Shown here: positions 30,021-40,275 of the stretch, piece by piece | How the letters are laid out: every line of letters begins with the position of its first letter | Position numbering within the stretch: position 1 is the stretch's first letter | Origin: Azorinus chamasolen | Lineage: Eukaryota > Mollusca > Bivalvia > Cardiida > Solecurtidae | Assembly: GCA_963576725.1 (NCBI GenBank) | Contig: OY755243.1 | Span: 72,686,106 to 72,750,105 of the forward strand | Direction: 5' to 3' | Length of the DNA: 64,000 nucleotides | The notes under the pieces: generated by a model | What the model saw: the letters and a program-made list of their open reading frames with translations, nothing else | Told to the model about the DNA's origin: nothing | Databases searched by the model: none | Position numbers and translations under genes: made by a program

Positions 30021-30493
30021 TTCTCTCTTTTTCCTTTCTATTTTTTTTAATGACGGTTTGGGTTTTTACTGGGATAGTTAATGATAATTATCCATATTAA
30101 GTGTTTTTTCTTTCAACTTATACGTTATTTTTGGTAAAACAAATTTGTAGAAAAATTAAAAATAGTTCCTGTTGTAAGAAGAAATTCCTACACCTACTAT
30201 ACAAATAAACCTCTACTGTACATATAAACTTAGGTTTATTATGCTACCCCTTTATTACGTCACTAGCGGCTGTAGTGACGGGATAAATTTTTTATCCTCT
30301 TACGTTTTGGTATCGTCAATATGCCTCTGAACCAATCAATGACCGCCCTAGATATTTGTGTCAAGTTTCATGTGATACTTCCAACAATGCATATGTCATA
30401 ATAGTTTTACCAGGTATTTACTTGTTACAGTTTGCAACAGAGTTCTTTATCAGCATGCCATAGTATATATAGGTCTTTGATTTATCCTCATTT
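30021..30493. other. AT-rich sequence following the tRNA-like head
   Basis: T-rich and A-rich tracts, then ACGTCACTAGCGGCTGTAG. It may be the body of the same SINE-like insertion; no ends recognised. Confidence 0.3.
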
Positions 30494-31140
30494 TTTTAGC
30501 TCACCAGAGCACGACGTGCTCATGCTGAGCTTTTAGGATCGTTGGATGTCCCTCGTCTTTTGTCCGTTGAGATACCACATTTTGCACTTGATCTCTAAGT
30601 AAATTGGTTTGTGTTTTGCCCTGCATGAAATTTAGGTCAGTCTCGAATATGGGTCACCTGGGCTCAAAAACAAGGTCACTAGGTCAAATCTTAGAAAAAT
30701 CTTGTTAATGCTCTAGAAGCTACAAATCTTATTGGATCTTACTGAAATTTTATCAGAATGTGTCTCCATGAAATCTACGCCAAGTTCGAATATTGGTCAT
30801 GTCGGGTCAAAAACTAGGTCACTAGGTCAAATCTTACAAAATCCTAAACACTCTGGAGGCCACATTTTGCACTTGATCTTTAAGTAAATTGGTTTGTGTA
30901 TTGACCCTGATGAAATCTAGGTCAAGTTCGAATATGAATCGCCTGCAGTCATAAACTAGGCCACTAGGTCAAATCATAGAAAAATCTTGTTCACACTCAA
31001 GTGGCTACAAATGTTATCAGATCTTACTGAAATTTTATCAGAATGTTTGTCCACATGCAATCTTGGTCAAGTTCAAATATGAATCATGTCGGGTTAGAAA
31101 CTAGGTCACTACGTCATTACACTCTAGAGGCTACATATTT
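30494..31140 (+). mobile_element. AGCTC-type element with about 150-bp tandem repeats
   Basis: Starts TTTTTTTAGCTCACCAGAGC with a head hairpin (AGCACGACGTGCT). It continues as a tandem array of about 150-bp units, each with CTAGGTCACTAGGTCAAATC, a CTACAAAT-TTAT block and GAAATTTTATCAGAATGT. About four diverged units. The 3' end is not clear. Confidence 0.7.
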
Positions 31141-31239
31141 CGTTAAGTTTTTAATGAAATGTTGTATTTCAATTGTCTTAACAAAACAGTTCCTTATTAA
31201 AAACCTTCCTTGTACACAAATTTCCCGGCGATCCAATGC

Positions 31240-31372
31240 CTTGCATCAGTATTCGTCTTGTACAGCTCCTGTCACGGCAAAACATTCCCCTTGTCCATTA
31301 CAAAGAAGTCAGTTAATTGATGATTACACAGTCATTATATCTTATATGAATATTCATGAAGTTATAAGTTAA
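31240..31372 (+). repeat. TTAA-1b right half
   Basis: CAGCTCCTGTCACGGCAAAAC...TTATATGAATATTCATGAAG, ending TAAGTTAAG. The left half is missing. Confidence 0.5.
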
Positions 31373-31410
31373 GTGTTCTCAAAGTTGCTCAGTTGTGTTT
31401 TAAGCCTGTA

Positions 31411-31613
31411 CATTAGAACCTGTCTTAAGCGGTCATCAAAAAGAGGTCTAATAATGGATAATGTAAGGCAGGTTGTAGCTTAATGCATGTCAAAAGTAAT
31501 GCAGAAATCTCCTATAGGAGCTTTCTGCATTTTTTGGCCTGCATTAAGCAGCCACCTGTTTTTAAGTATTCTATGTTCATCAAATGCATGGCTGCTTAGG
31601 ACGGTTTCTACTG
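31411..31613. mobile_element. TA-2 palindromic MITE
   Basis: CATTAGAACCTGTCTTAAGC left, TTAGGACGGTTTCTACTG right, TA flanks. Apex TCTCCTATAGGAGCTTT. Confidence 0.88.
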
Positions 31614-31614
31614 T

Positions 31615-31840
31615 ACTTCGTTTTTTTGCAAATGGTGTTGATCTAGATAAGACAACTACTGTAGGAGCTATCTGATCAGGATCTACTCTATTTGCTTATG
31701 TAATTATAACAGATCTAATTCCGTAGTTTCTGCCATGACCAAACATCATGTGTTCTTATACGCGTACCATTGTAAAGATACAGCCAATACATATTCATCA
31801 TTATTTCTTGCATGAATATTCACGAGGGAAAGGTTTAAAC
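31615..31840 (+). mobile_element. TTAA-1b MITE, left end lost
   Basis: The hairpin GCAAATGGTGTTGATCTAG to GGATCTACTCTATTTGC keeps AACTACTGTAGGAGCT. The right half ends GAGGGAAAGGTTTAA. Confidence 0.75.
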
Positions 31841-32060
31841 TGTTGATCAGGTGGCAAACTGTTTGGACCAGGATGATTTGATAATGACACATGAACAAAG
31901 GAATGTTTGACCATGGCAGAAACTGTAGAATCATATCTACATTATGCCATACGCAAACAGAGCAGACCCTGATCAGACGGCTCCTACTGGAGCCGTCTGA
32001 CCTGGGTCTTCTATGTTTGCAAATATGTAGAAAAAGTGTAATTATGGAGTATAGGGTTAA
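31836..32060 (-). mobile_element. TTAA-1b MITE
   Basis: TTTAAACTGTTGATCAGG left (worn), GGAGTATAGGGTTAA right. Hairpin GCAAACAGAGCAGACCC to GGGTCTTCTATGTTTGC, apex GGCTCCTACTGGAGCC. Confidence 0.8.
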
Positions 32061-32444
32061 ACTGTTGACCAAATGGCACGCTGTTTGGATCATATTCAGT
32101 CAGTATACGATTAATATCAAACGCCTTGGCAAGTTTGACAAGTTTATTCCAATCATTTCTAGAGGGCCATAGACCCATGTGAACACACATGCAGTGACAG
32201 GTAGAAATAGTTTACATCCGTATAATATATTTAAATCAATGCAAATTTACTATTTACCCCTCTCAAGTCCCCTGTATATAAGTGGTTGTGAGATATGGAC
32301 AAGAAAATGCGAGAATGAGTAGTATATTATGGTGTTCAAGAACACTCTGGCTAAAGTTTAAGATAACAAACATTGACGAAAAGACTGAGGAATAATTTAC
32401 CTTCTGCATACAAACTTTGACCGACAAAGTTTTAATCCTTCGTA
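32061..32444. other. spacer, no feature seen
   Basis: Begins with AACTGTTGACCAAATGGCAC, echoing the end sequence of the preceding element. Otherwise unassigned. Confidence 0.35.
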
Positions 32445-32885
32445 TACATATGGAACGCCTTTCTGCAATGCTATTTGCTAAATGCTAAATGCAAAATGCG
32501 AAATGCCTTTTGCCAATTGTGGAAATTGCTAGGGAAAGAACCGGAATGTTCCAAATGATAGATGTAAATGACAAATGCAAAATGCTTATTGCTAAATGCA
32601 TGTTTGCACTACTAGCATTGAACAGCGACATTTTTAATTTAGTTGTGCAATAAGCAATAAGCTTTAATGTAAATAAACATGCATTTAGCAAATGTACAGT
32701 CACTTTAAAAATCGCGCTGTTCAGTGTCAGTAGTGCAAACAAGCATTTAGCAATAAGCATTTCGCACTTCGCATTTGTCATTTACATCTTTCATTTGGAA
32801 CATTCCCTAGCAATTTACACAATTGGCAAAAAGCATTTCGCATTTTGTATTTAGCAATTAGCATGGCAGAATGGCGTTCCATATA
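32445..32885. repeat. 440-bp foldback built of AAATGC-like words
   Basis: Outer arms GGAACGCCTTTCTGCAATGC and GCATGGCAGAATGGCGTTCC pair. Inward, CCAATTGTGGAAATTGCTAG pairs with CTAGCAATTTACACAATTGG, and AATGTTCCAAATGATAGATG pairs with CATCTTTCATTTGGAACATT. The arms are rich in short words such as GCTAAATGC and GCAATAAGC. Confidence 0.82.
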
Positions 32886-32932
32886 TACATGTGTTAAAGA
32901 CTAACTTGGCATGCATGTACAAGTTAATAGTA

Positions 32933-33151
32933 TTAACCCATTCCCCCTAGACTACTTTGTAGATACAACCTCTTTGAAAAAGGAGCATGTTGTAGACAAA
33001 GGGAAAATTTGTATAATTGTATAGGTTTGAAACCAATGTGATAAATATAGCATTTGCTCTATAGGAACAAATGCTCTATTTATCACAATGGTTTAAAACA
33101 ATGCTTTTTACAGAAGCATCAAGAGGCGTCAGTGGGGATGGAGTCGGTTAA
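32933..33151 (-). mobile_element. TTAA-2 MITE
   Basis: TTAACCCATTCCCCCTAGAC left; GGGGATGGAGTCGGTTAA right. Apex TTTGCTCTATAGGAACAAA. Confidence 0.86.
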
Positions 33152-33234
33152 AACTAGTTAACTAGTGCCTTGACGAAACAATCCCAAGATGCTAATACTT
33201 CGAAAATGATAATAAGGATACACAGATACATGTA

Positions 33235-33554
33235 CAGTTGAACTTCGATATCTCGAACTCGGATAACTCGAACTTCGGGATAATTCGAACTAAAAGTTCA
33301 GTCCTTCCAAAATCTTACAATACAGAATTGCTCTAAAATGTATCACTACGCATATCTAGAAACACATTTCACAGCTTAATGCAGTTCTACAGTAATGCTG
33401 AAAGCTCCTGCAGGGGCTTTCAGCATTACTGTAGACCTGCATTAAGCTATGAACTTGAGAAATTGTCCAGATTACAATTCGGATAACTCGAACTTCTGTT
33501 ATCTCGAACTAATTTATATAGTCCCTTGAAGTTCGAGATATCGAAGTTCAACTG
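33235..33554. mobile_element. TA-3 palindromic MITE
   Basis: CAGTTGAACTTCGATATCTC to GATATCGAAGTTCAACTG with TA flanks. The apex is AAGCTCCTGCAGGGGCTTT and the core ends GACCTGCATTAAGCTATGAAC. 320 bp. Confidence 0.92.
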
Positions 33555-33609
33555 TATATCGTATCACCAACATCAAGGTACTACAACAGTTTGTAATAAA
33601 TATTTCAGG

Positions 33610-33722
33610 TTAGAGAATGCCTTTTGTGGCATGGCCTTCAATGTGTAGAATGGCCTTCCAATTTGTGGAATGGCTTTCCATGTGTAGAATGACATTCCGT
33701 GTGTGGAATGGCCATCGAGCTG
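33610..33722. repeat. minisatellite of TGTGGAATGGC-like units
   Basis: Five or six imperfect 19-20-bp units such as GTGTAGAATGGCCTTCCAAT. Confidence 0.65.
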
Positions 33723-33744
33723 CTAAGAGAGAGGGAGAGAACTA

Positions 33745-33952
33745 CAGTAAAAGCTCTCTAGATAAACCGTTCAATTTAACTACAAAAATCGGTCTTGGAG
33801 ACAGAAGGCAGCTTAATGCAGGGTGAAAAGTCATGCAGAAAGTTCCTCTAGGAGCTTTCTGTATGGCTTCCACCCTGCATTAATCAGCCACCTGTCTAAA
33901 AGTATCTAAACTCTTCTCAACTAGAATTCCGGGTTAAAGGGTTTTTTTACTG
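33745..33952. mobile_element. TA-5 palindromic MITE
   Basis: CAGTAAAAGCTCTCTAGATA left. The core GGCAGCTTAATGCAGGGTG has apex AGTTCCTCTAGGAGCTTT. Right end GGGTTTTTTTACTG. Confidence 0.85.
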
Positions 33953-33954
33953 TA

Positions 33955-34263
33955 TAAGTAATAAGGCTAATCCTCACCTATAGGTGAGTCCAGTCCGCAA
34001 ATGTCTCTATGTTACATGATCCCTAGTGGTTTTAATCGTTTGTGTATATACTCTTGTGTGTTTGCCCAACCTTCCTAAATGTTTTTTTCTATTGACCTCC
34101 TCTTTTGTTTTATGTACCCTTGTCCTCTGTTTAAGCCTGTATAGTTGCTAGTGATATGTTCCTTTGTGTAAACTTCCCTGTGTTCTGCCCTAATATTGCA
34201 AATTGTTTAGTTAGATGTTTTCATCAAACACGCTATTGTACTGTACTGTTTAGTCTGCATGTA
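33955..34263. other. spacer, no feature seen
   Basis: T-rich sequence with no exon or repeat recognised. Confidence 0.35.
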
Positions 34264-34461
34264 CAGTAAAATCCATCCACGTTTAATGTAGTATAAATAT
34301 CGTTCTTGGAGACAGATGTCAGTTTAATGCACAGAGAAAGTCGTGCACAGGAATCTCTTCAATGAGCTCTCTGCATGACTTTCACCCTGCATTAAGTAGC
34401 CATCCGTCCAAAAGTATCTAAATTCTTCACTACTAGAGTTTCGGTGTAGAGGGTTTTAATG
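34264..34461. mobile_element. TA-5 MITE, worn
   Basis: CAGTAAAATCCATCCACGTT left; GTAGAGGGTTTTAATG right. Centre GGAATCTCTTCAATGAGCTC. Confidence 0.75.
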
Positions 34462-34564
34462 TACAAGTATGTATAAATTGCATACATGCTTGCTTATTCA
34501 ATTATGTTATACCTGTACATCTGTCAATAAAATGTGTTTAGGACATTATCATGCAAATACTATA

Positions 34565-34864
34565 CAGTTGAACTTTGATATCTCGAACTCGGATAACTCG
34601 AACTTAGGGATAACTCGAAGAAAACTGTTGGTCCTTCTAAAATTTACAATAATTATTTTAAAAAACATCACTGCATATCTGGAAACGCATGTGACAGCTT
34701 AATGCAGGTCGAAAGTAATGTTGAAAGCTCCTACAGAAGATTTCAGCATTACTTTAGACCTGCATTAAGCTGTGAACTTAAGAAATTGCTCGGATGACTC
34801 GACCCTCTGTTAACTCGAAGGAATTTGTATGGTCCCTGGAAGTTCGAGATATCGAAGTTCAACT
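34565..34864. mobile_element. TA-3 palindromic MITE
   Basis: CAGTTGAACTTTGATATCTC to GATATCGAAGTTCAACTG, TA flanks. Apex AGCTCCTACAGAAGATTT; 300 bp. Confidence 0.9.
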
Positions 34865-34882
34865 GTATATATAAACACTGTA

Positions 34883-35125
34883 CAACAAAATTTCTCTTAA
34901 CCGGACGTTCAATTTAGTATAGATATCGGTTTTGAAGACAGGTGGCAGCTTAATGCAGGGTGAAAGTCATACAGAAAGCTCCTCTAGGAGCTTTCTGTAT
35001 GACTTTCACCCTCCATTAAGCAACCACCTGCCATCACCCTCCATTAAGCAACCACCTGCCTAAAAGTACAATGTATCTAAATTCTTCTGTACTAGAATTA
35101 TTCCGGTTTAGAGAGCGTTTGACTG
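34883..35125. mobile_element. TA-5 MITE with a duplicated right arm segment
   Basis: CAACAAAATTTCTCTTAACC left (worn). Apex AAGCTCCTCTAGGAGCTTT. The segment CACCCTCCATTAAGCAACCA plus CCTGCC is repeated in tandem at 35008-35060. Right end GAGAGCGTTTGACTG. Confidence 0.85.
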
Positions 35126-35332
35126 TACATGGATCGTAGGGATCTGAAAAGCTCTTTTATCAAAGCGTACAATGCTTGGCATACAGCATTCTAATAGTAG
35201 TGTTAACATGCTTCCAAACACAACACGAGACAGCTCAGCTACAATCCCGAGGTAGCCCGTCTGAAAGTTACCATTGTTCGAGTTAACCATTGTATGCAAT
35301 AGTAAAACTCTTCTCCCATTAGCATATGTATA

Positions 35333-35513
35333 CAGTAGAATCGTTCTTAAACGACCATTCATTTATTGAACATAGGAGTCTTAAACATCAGGTGGTTGCT
35401 TAATGCAGGGCAAAAATAATGCAGAAAGCTCCTATACTGCATTACTTTTAACCTGCATTAAGTCTGCATAACTGGACCTCTTTTTGATGACTGCTTAAGA
35501 CAGACTCTAATGT
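35333..35513. mobile_element. TA-2 MITE, apex shortened
   Basis: CAGTAGAATCGTTCTTAAAC left; CTTAAGACAGACTCTAATG right. Centre AAGCTCCTATACTGCATTAC lacks the inner second arm. Confidence 0.8.
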
Positions 35514-35676
35514 AGAATAAGAAGAGCCATTATTGTATAAATATGTCTGATACAGGAAGCTTGGAAACCATCAAATGCTCTAGTCATATTGTGCATACCA
35601 TGCTGGGAACGCTCTGGCCATATCGCGATTATTGCCTTTTTAAATTGTATTATAACTTTCTTTTTCTGAGGCTTTA

Positions 35677-35866
35677 CAGTAAACCCCCTATAAACCGGAA
35701 TTCTAATTGGGAAGAATTTAGATATTTTCGGGCTGGTGGCTGCTTAATGCTGCATAATGAAGTGTGAAAGTCATGCAGAAGGCTCCTCCTTGAGGATTAA
35801 GTTACCACCTGCCTTCATGGCCGATATTTCTACTAAACTGAACGTCCGTTTTAGAGGGTTTTACAG
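35677..35866. mobile_element. TA-5 MITE, worn
   Basis: CAGTAAACCCCCTATAAACC left, CGTTTTAGAGGGTTTTACAG right. Apex GGCTCCTCCTTGAGG. Confidence 0.78.
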
Positions 35867-36017
35867 TTTAAGTTTTACCTCTACTCTAGTATCATGCTTG
35901 ACAGAATAGCATCATGTAATAAGAAACATGTGATATATATTAAGAAATACGTATGTTGTATTTGAATCACTATTACAACCTTAAGATATTACTCTTTAAA
36001 TTTGCCAATAATTTGGC

Positions 36018-36398
36018 TTTTTCTGATTTCCTGATTTGTTTGTTTGTTTGTTGGTTGGTTGGTTGGTTTGTGGACAACTTTAACGTTGGTGATAATTTTG
36101 TAGCCATTACACATACATACTTCAAAGTTGGCATGCATGTGCAACTTATGAAGGCAAACATTTTAGGGGTTACTTATTAAGGTCAAGGTCATGCATCAAG
36201 GTCAAATGTCAAAATAACGTGTCAAATTTAGATTGGCGATAATTTTGTCGTTATTCAAAATGCATGCTTCAAACTTGGCATGCATGTGCCACTTATGGAG
36301 GCAAACATTTTTAGGGGTGACTTAATATGGTCAAGGTCATATATCAAGGTCAAAAGTAATATTGGGGACACGGTGTTTCACAAACACATCTTGTTTAT
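36018..36398 (+). mobile_element. ...CTTGTT element with two about 150-bp units
   Basis: Starts near a (TTTG)(TTGG) microsatellite. Two diverged tandem units each read ATAATTTTGT, ACTTCAAAGTTGGCATGCAT (or a close variant), AGGCAAACATTTT and GGTCAAGGTCAT. It ends CACAAACACATCTTGTT. A relative is at 61565-61868. Confidence 0.68.
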
Positions 36399-36418
36399 AG
36401 TTGCAGTTACATTAGTTA

Positions 36419-36607
36419 CAGTAGTCCTGTCTTAAGCGACCATCAGAAAGAGGTCTAATTATTGGTCAGTAAGGCAGGTGGTAGCTTAATGCAGGTCGAA
36501 CGTAACATAGAAATCTCCAACATTACGTTTTCCTTGCATTAAGCAACACTCTGCTTTTAAGACTTCTGTGGTCAAAAATGAATGGCCGCTTAGGACAGGT
36601 TCTGCTG
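36419..36607. mobile_element. TA-2 MITE
   Basis: CAGTAGTCCTGTCTTAAGCG left, TTAGGACAGGTTCTGCTG right. Apex shortened to AAATCTCCAACATTACG. Confidence 0.82.
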
Positions 36608-36666
36608 TAATGTTATCAGTTGTATATCTGACTTTATTTTGCTTGTATCTTGTAGCTTATATCTCT

Positions 36667-36897
36667 TTACCCTTTCCCTCATATTGACGACTTTTGACGG
36701 CTCTGTAAAATGCACTTTGTGAAACCATTGTTGTAAATAGAGCATTTGCTCCTATGGGAGCAAATGCTCTATTTATTGCAATAGTTTCAAACTACAAAAT
36801 TTATTTTAAAAAATCATTTTTTCTAGTTAATGCTCCTTTTCGGTAGATTTATTCAAAGATATTGAATCTAAAAATAGCATTTGAGGTAATGGGTTAA
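36667..36897 (+). mobile_element. TTAA-2 MITE
   Basis: TTACCCTTTCCCTCATATTG left: the end resembles TTAA-1 and the body TTAA-2. Apex TTTGCTCCTATGGGAGCAAA; right TTAA at 36894. Confidence 0.87.
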
Positions 36898-37007
36898 GGT
36901 GCAATGTCTAATAAATACAAACATGAACTCATTTGCCGCTTATCTTGAAAGTGGAAACATGAAATAGTTATGCAACTATACTGTGATCTACAACATTATA
37001 TACATAA

Positions 37008-37252
37008 TTGAACCCTTTGCTCCATAGATACGTCTTTCTACGCATTTGCAAACATAGTAGACCCAGATCAGGTGGCTTCTATAGGAACTGTCTGGTCAAG
37101 GTTTGCTCTGTTTGCTCATTCAATGATATAGATATAATTCTACAGTTTTTGCATGTGTCTATGTCCTATACATGTCATAACAATCAATTAGTCTTGTTAA
37201 TATTCATGATTTCATTATTTCTTGGATGAATATTTATGGAGTAAATGGTTAA
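37008..37252 (+). mobile_element. TTAA-1b MITE just past the GAREM-like gene 1 stop
   Basis: TTGAACCCTTTGCTCCATAG left, ATGGAGTAAATGGTTAA right, 16 bp from the gene's final codon. It must be transcribed in the 3' UTR unless polyadenylation is immediate. Apex GGCTTCTATAGGAACTG. Confidence 0.82.
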
Positions 37253-37267
37253 TTTATTAGTTAAAAA

Positions 37268-37972
37268 TCAGTTTTTGCAGATAGAGTCATAAGTTGGCCT
37301 CCAACCATCATGAATAATAAGCTTCACTTTTCGGACCAAGAATTCCTTTAGGTTGAACGGCTCTGCCTTCAGGTCTTGAAGGTTGAAGCTAGCAAGGAAA
37401 GCGCCATCGATACGCTTAGCCTCGCATATCTTTCCTAAGTTGTCTAATGCGCATAACCGGAAGCACATCGAAACCTGTGCGACAGAATATCCACAGAAGT
37501 CCTCCATCGTTTGATTTGGTTTCATGACAATAGCCTCGTCGCTTGGTCTCACTTTTTGATAGGAAGGCTCGCGTTTGGTCGATGATTGCGACTTTGGTGG
37601 ATGAATATCAATAATAGTAGGGTAATCATACACAAAGTTGTCCTCGACGTCAGCATAGGGTGTGTCCTCACTCGGAAGTTCTGGTAAAGGTCCTCTGTCT
37701 TTACGCTCACGGGAAGCTACTGTTTTTTGCGCTCTGTCTTTTTCCTTCTTAGTCTTGGACTTCAAATGAGAAACATCTGATTCTGACCGCTTTACTTGTG
37801 AACGTGCAGGTTTTGCAGTTTCATCCTTATCAGGAACACTATGGCTCTTTTTCAATTTACGCCTGTTTGGAATAGCGTGGTGGACGACGTTTAACAATTC
37901 CTTGTGGACGTGTCCGAAACCGAGTTTAGTTTTCAGGGCAATTTTATGCAAAATGTCTGCTTTTAGCTTTGG
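37268..37972 (-). CDS. GAREM-like: GAREM-like gene 1, exon 5: linker and SAM domain
   Basis: Last exon of the five-exon CABIT/SAM gene. It starts at 37972 after ACTGCATTTTCAG, phase 0, matching the phase-0 donor at 40528. Translation: a conserved opening (PKLKADILHKIALKTKLGFG, then HVHKEL), a basic Lys/Ser-rich linker, candidate phosphotyrosine motifs (TPYADVED, FVYDYPT), then a C-terminal SAM domain of about 79 residues beginning MEDFCGYSVAQVSMCF and closing with IIHDGWRPTYDS. The GWRP closing motif is the hallmark of the SAM domain in GAREM proteins, which act as adaptors between receptor tyrosine kinases, GRB2/SHP2 and the MAPK pathway in vertebrates. Role in this animal inferred only. The equivalent exon of the neighbouring paralog is 59071-59958. 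Confidence 0.88.
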   Translation of the reverse strand, partial: PKLKADILHKIALKTKLGFGHVHKELLNVVHHAIPNRRKLKKSHSVPDKDETAKPARSQVKRSESDVSHLKSKTKKEKDRAQKTVASRERKDRGPLPELPSEDTPYADVEDNFVYDYPTIIDIHPPKSQSSTKREPSYQKVRPSDEAIVMKPNQTMEDFCGYSVAQVSMCFRLCALDNLGKICEAKRIDGAFLASFNLQDLKAEPFNLKEFLVRKVKLIIHDGWRPTYDSICKN

Positions 37973-38188
37973 CTGAAAATGCAGTAAAATCAACATTTAT
38001 TTGTTTCTTCTCTGACATCAGGCTCCGAGATATAAAACTTCTGAGTATGAGTCTCTCTCAATTATTTAATTGACCAGCTTTTGAGCTTGCTCAAACGCTG
38101 ACCAATCAGATGCTTGAGAATTAAGTATGACTCAAGCAAAACGTTTTATAACCTCAGGGCCAGTTATAATAATAAATGCAAACAGATA

Positions 38189-38570
38189 CAGTGAACTCTC
38201 ATTATACCGACATGTGTTACAATGGCAACCTCGTTATACTGGCAGTATGTCTTGAAACAAAATTACTGTTAAGTCTTCGAAGCTACCACTGACTAAATAT
38301 AGGTGTCATTTTATTAAGATAGGCGGTCACTTAATGCAGAACACAAGAAGTGCAAAAATCTCCGCAGGGGTGTGTGTGGGTGTGTGTGTGTGTGTGTGTG
38401 GGGGGGGGGGGTTGCACTTCTTGTGTTCTGCATTAAGCATTCATATATTGGTACTAGTTTAAAGTTGGCCATACATGGTTTCTTTCATATTTAAACTTGT
38501 CATGACGGCCACCTCTTTATACCAGCAACATGTCTGGAAACAAACACCTCAGTTGTAACGAGGGTCACTG
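38189..38570. mobile_element. TA-6 MITE with GT/G expansion at the apex
   Basis: CAGTGAACTCTCATTATACC left, GTAACGAGGGTCACTG right, TA flanks. The core ACTTAATGCAGAACACAAG pairs with CTTGTGTTCTGCATTAAGC. The hairpin tip has become a (GT)n run and 11 or so G (38370-38411). Confidence 0.88.
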
Positions 38571-38571
38571 T

Positions 38572-39190
38572 ACCTAGATAACAGAGATCTAGATAACAGA
38601 GACTTAGATAACAGACACCTAGCTTACAGAGACCTAGATAACAGAGACCTAGACAACAGCGACCTAGATAACAGATACATAGATAACAGATACATAGATA
38701 ACAGATAGATAACAGATAGATAACAGATACCTAGACAAATGAGACTTAGAAAACAGATACATAGATAACAGATAGATAACAGATACCTAGACAAATGAGA
38801 CTTAGAAAACAGATACATAGATAACAGATAGATAACAGATACCTAGACAAATGAGACTTAGAAAACAGATACATAGATAACAGATAGATAACAAATACCT
38901 AGACAAATGAGACTTAGAAAACAGATACATAGATAACAGATAGATAACAGATACCTAGACAAATGAGACTTAGAAAACAGAGACATAGATAACAGAGATC
39001 TAAATAACTGAGACTTATATAACATATACATAGATAACAGATACCTAGACAACGGCGACCTAGATAACATATACATAGATAACAGATACCTAGACAGACA
39101 ACAGATACTTATATAACAGAGACATAGATAACAGAGATCTAAATAACTGAGACTTATGTAACATATACATAGATAACAGAGACATTTGCT
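38572..39190. repeat. ACAGATA-type minisatellite with 56-bp higher-order unit
   Basis: Short words (CTAGATAACAGAGAC, ACATAGATAACAGAT) repeated throughout. From 38700 to about 38990 a 56-bp unit starting ACAGATAGATAACAGATACC and containing CAAATGAGACTTAGAAAACA recurs about five times almost exactly. Open frames rich in Leu/Tyr/Ser across it are artefacts. Confidence 0.88.
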
Positions 39191-39411
39191 TATGGTATAA
39201 TATAGATATGATTCCAAATTTATAAACCTACTGAATATTCATCAACAAAAATAGTTAATAATAAAATACAGAAGGTGGGACATTTTAAAAAGGTTAAGAA
39301 ACATAACTATCAAATTCCATTAGCAAACAAAGCAGTCCCTAATCAGACGGCTCCTATAGGAGGGTCTGGGTCAACTGCGTAAACATGCATTAAATGAAGG
39401 AAAGGATTCAT
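39184..39411 (-). mobile_element. truncated TTAA-1 pieces
   Basis: A TTAA-1b scrap (TTTGCTTATGGTATAATATA) joins the minisatellite to a TTAA-1a body (ACCTACTGAATATTCATC, apex GGCTCCTATAGGAGGG, end TGAAGGAAAGGATT) without its outer left end. Confidence 0.65.
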
Positions 39412-39442
39412 CGTGTTAAGTTCAACTTGAATGACATTTTCT

Positions 39443-39502
39443 TGGATCCTGACGAGACGCTGCGTTACTCGGCGTCTCATCTGGATCCAAACTGTTTACA
39501 AA
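39443..39502. repeat. HP-E hairpin
   Basis: TTGGATCCTGACGAGACGC pairs with GCGTCTCATCTGGATCCAA around TGCGTTACTCG. Confidence 0.75.
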
Positions 39503-39599
39503 TGATATAATGAACTAGGCAATCCAAGGCAATCCAAGTGCTTACAATTCAAAATGATTAAATGATCAAAGGTATGGTATAGGAACATACCTCACTGTA

Positions 39600-39837
39600 C
39601 TGAACCCTTTACGACATGAATATTCATGTAAGAAATAATCACACCATGAATATTAATTAGATTAATGTTATATAATGGCACATGTATACTTAAAATATTT
39701 AGCCATGGCAGAAACTGCATTGTATGATAAGCAAACAGAGCAGACCCTGATCAGACGGCTCCTGTAGGAGCCGTCTGATCAGGGTCTACTCTGTTTGCAA
39801 ATGCGTAGAATGGGCGTATTTGTGGAGTAAAGGGTTA
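39600..39837 (-). mobile_element. TTAA-1b MITE
   Basis: TGAACCCTTTACGACATGAA left (TTAA changed), GTGGAGTAAAGGGTTAA right. Perfect apex GGCTCCTGTAGGAGCC; both hairpin arms read CCTGATCAGACGGC. Confidence 0.87.
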
Positions 39838-39893
39838 AGCGACATGTTGTTAACGCACCAACACATTATCCAACTGACCGTGACCTTGCCTGC

Positions 39894-39975
39894 ATTTGCA
39901 AACAGCTTGGATGCAAATGAGATGATAGGTAGCGTGACGTCTCATCAGGATCCAAGCTGTTTGACATTCGGTAAC
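39894..39975. repeat. HP-E hairpin
   Basis: GCAAACAGCTTGGATGCAAA, GATGATAGGTAGCGTGACG, TCTCATCAGGATCCAAGC, TGTTTGACATTCGG. Confidence 0.65.
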
Positions 39976-39990
39976 ATGTTTCTATAAGGC

Positions 39991-40204
39991 TTAACCCTTT
40001 CCTCCATAGGCTATTTTAGACACAACCTCTTTGAACCAATCTACCGAAAATGAGTATTAACTAGAGAAAAGGACAATTTTAGAATTTTGTAGTTTGAAAC
40101 CATTGTGATAAATAGAGCATTAATTTGCTCCTATTTATCACAATGGTTTCAATAGGTGATATTTACAGAGGTGTATAAGGCGTATTTATGGAGGAAAGGG
40201 TTAA
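39991..40204 (-). mobile_element. TTAA-2 MITE, apex collapsed
   Basis: TTAACCCTTTCCTCCATAGG left; ATTTATGGAGGAAAGGGTTAA right. The ends are TTAA-1-like but the body is TTAA-2. The hairpin tip is reduced to GCATTAATTTGCTCC. Confidence 0.83.
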
Positions 40205-40275
40205 ATGAATCGGACAGCAAATTGGCCTTCCTCTTTATAGCATATTAGCGGCTATTTGAATCATTTGCATGTGCA

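Noticed and set aside
31043..31372. 109-codon plus-strand frame
   Set aside because: Crosses from the 150-bp tandem repeat into a TTAA-1b half; composition follows the repeats.
38624..39217. Leu/Tyr/Ser/Cys-rich repeated open frames
   Set aside because: Reading through the ACAGATA minisatellite; no start context, no splice sites.
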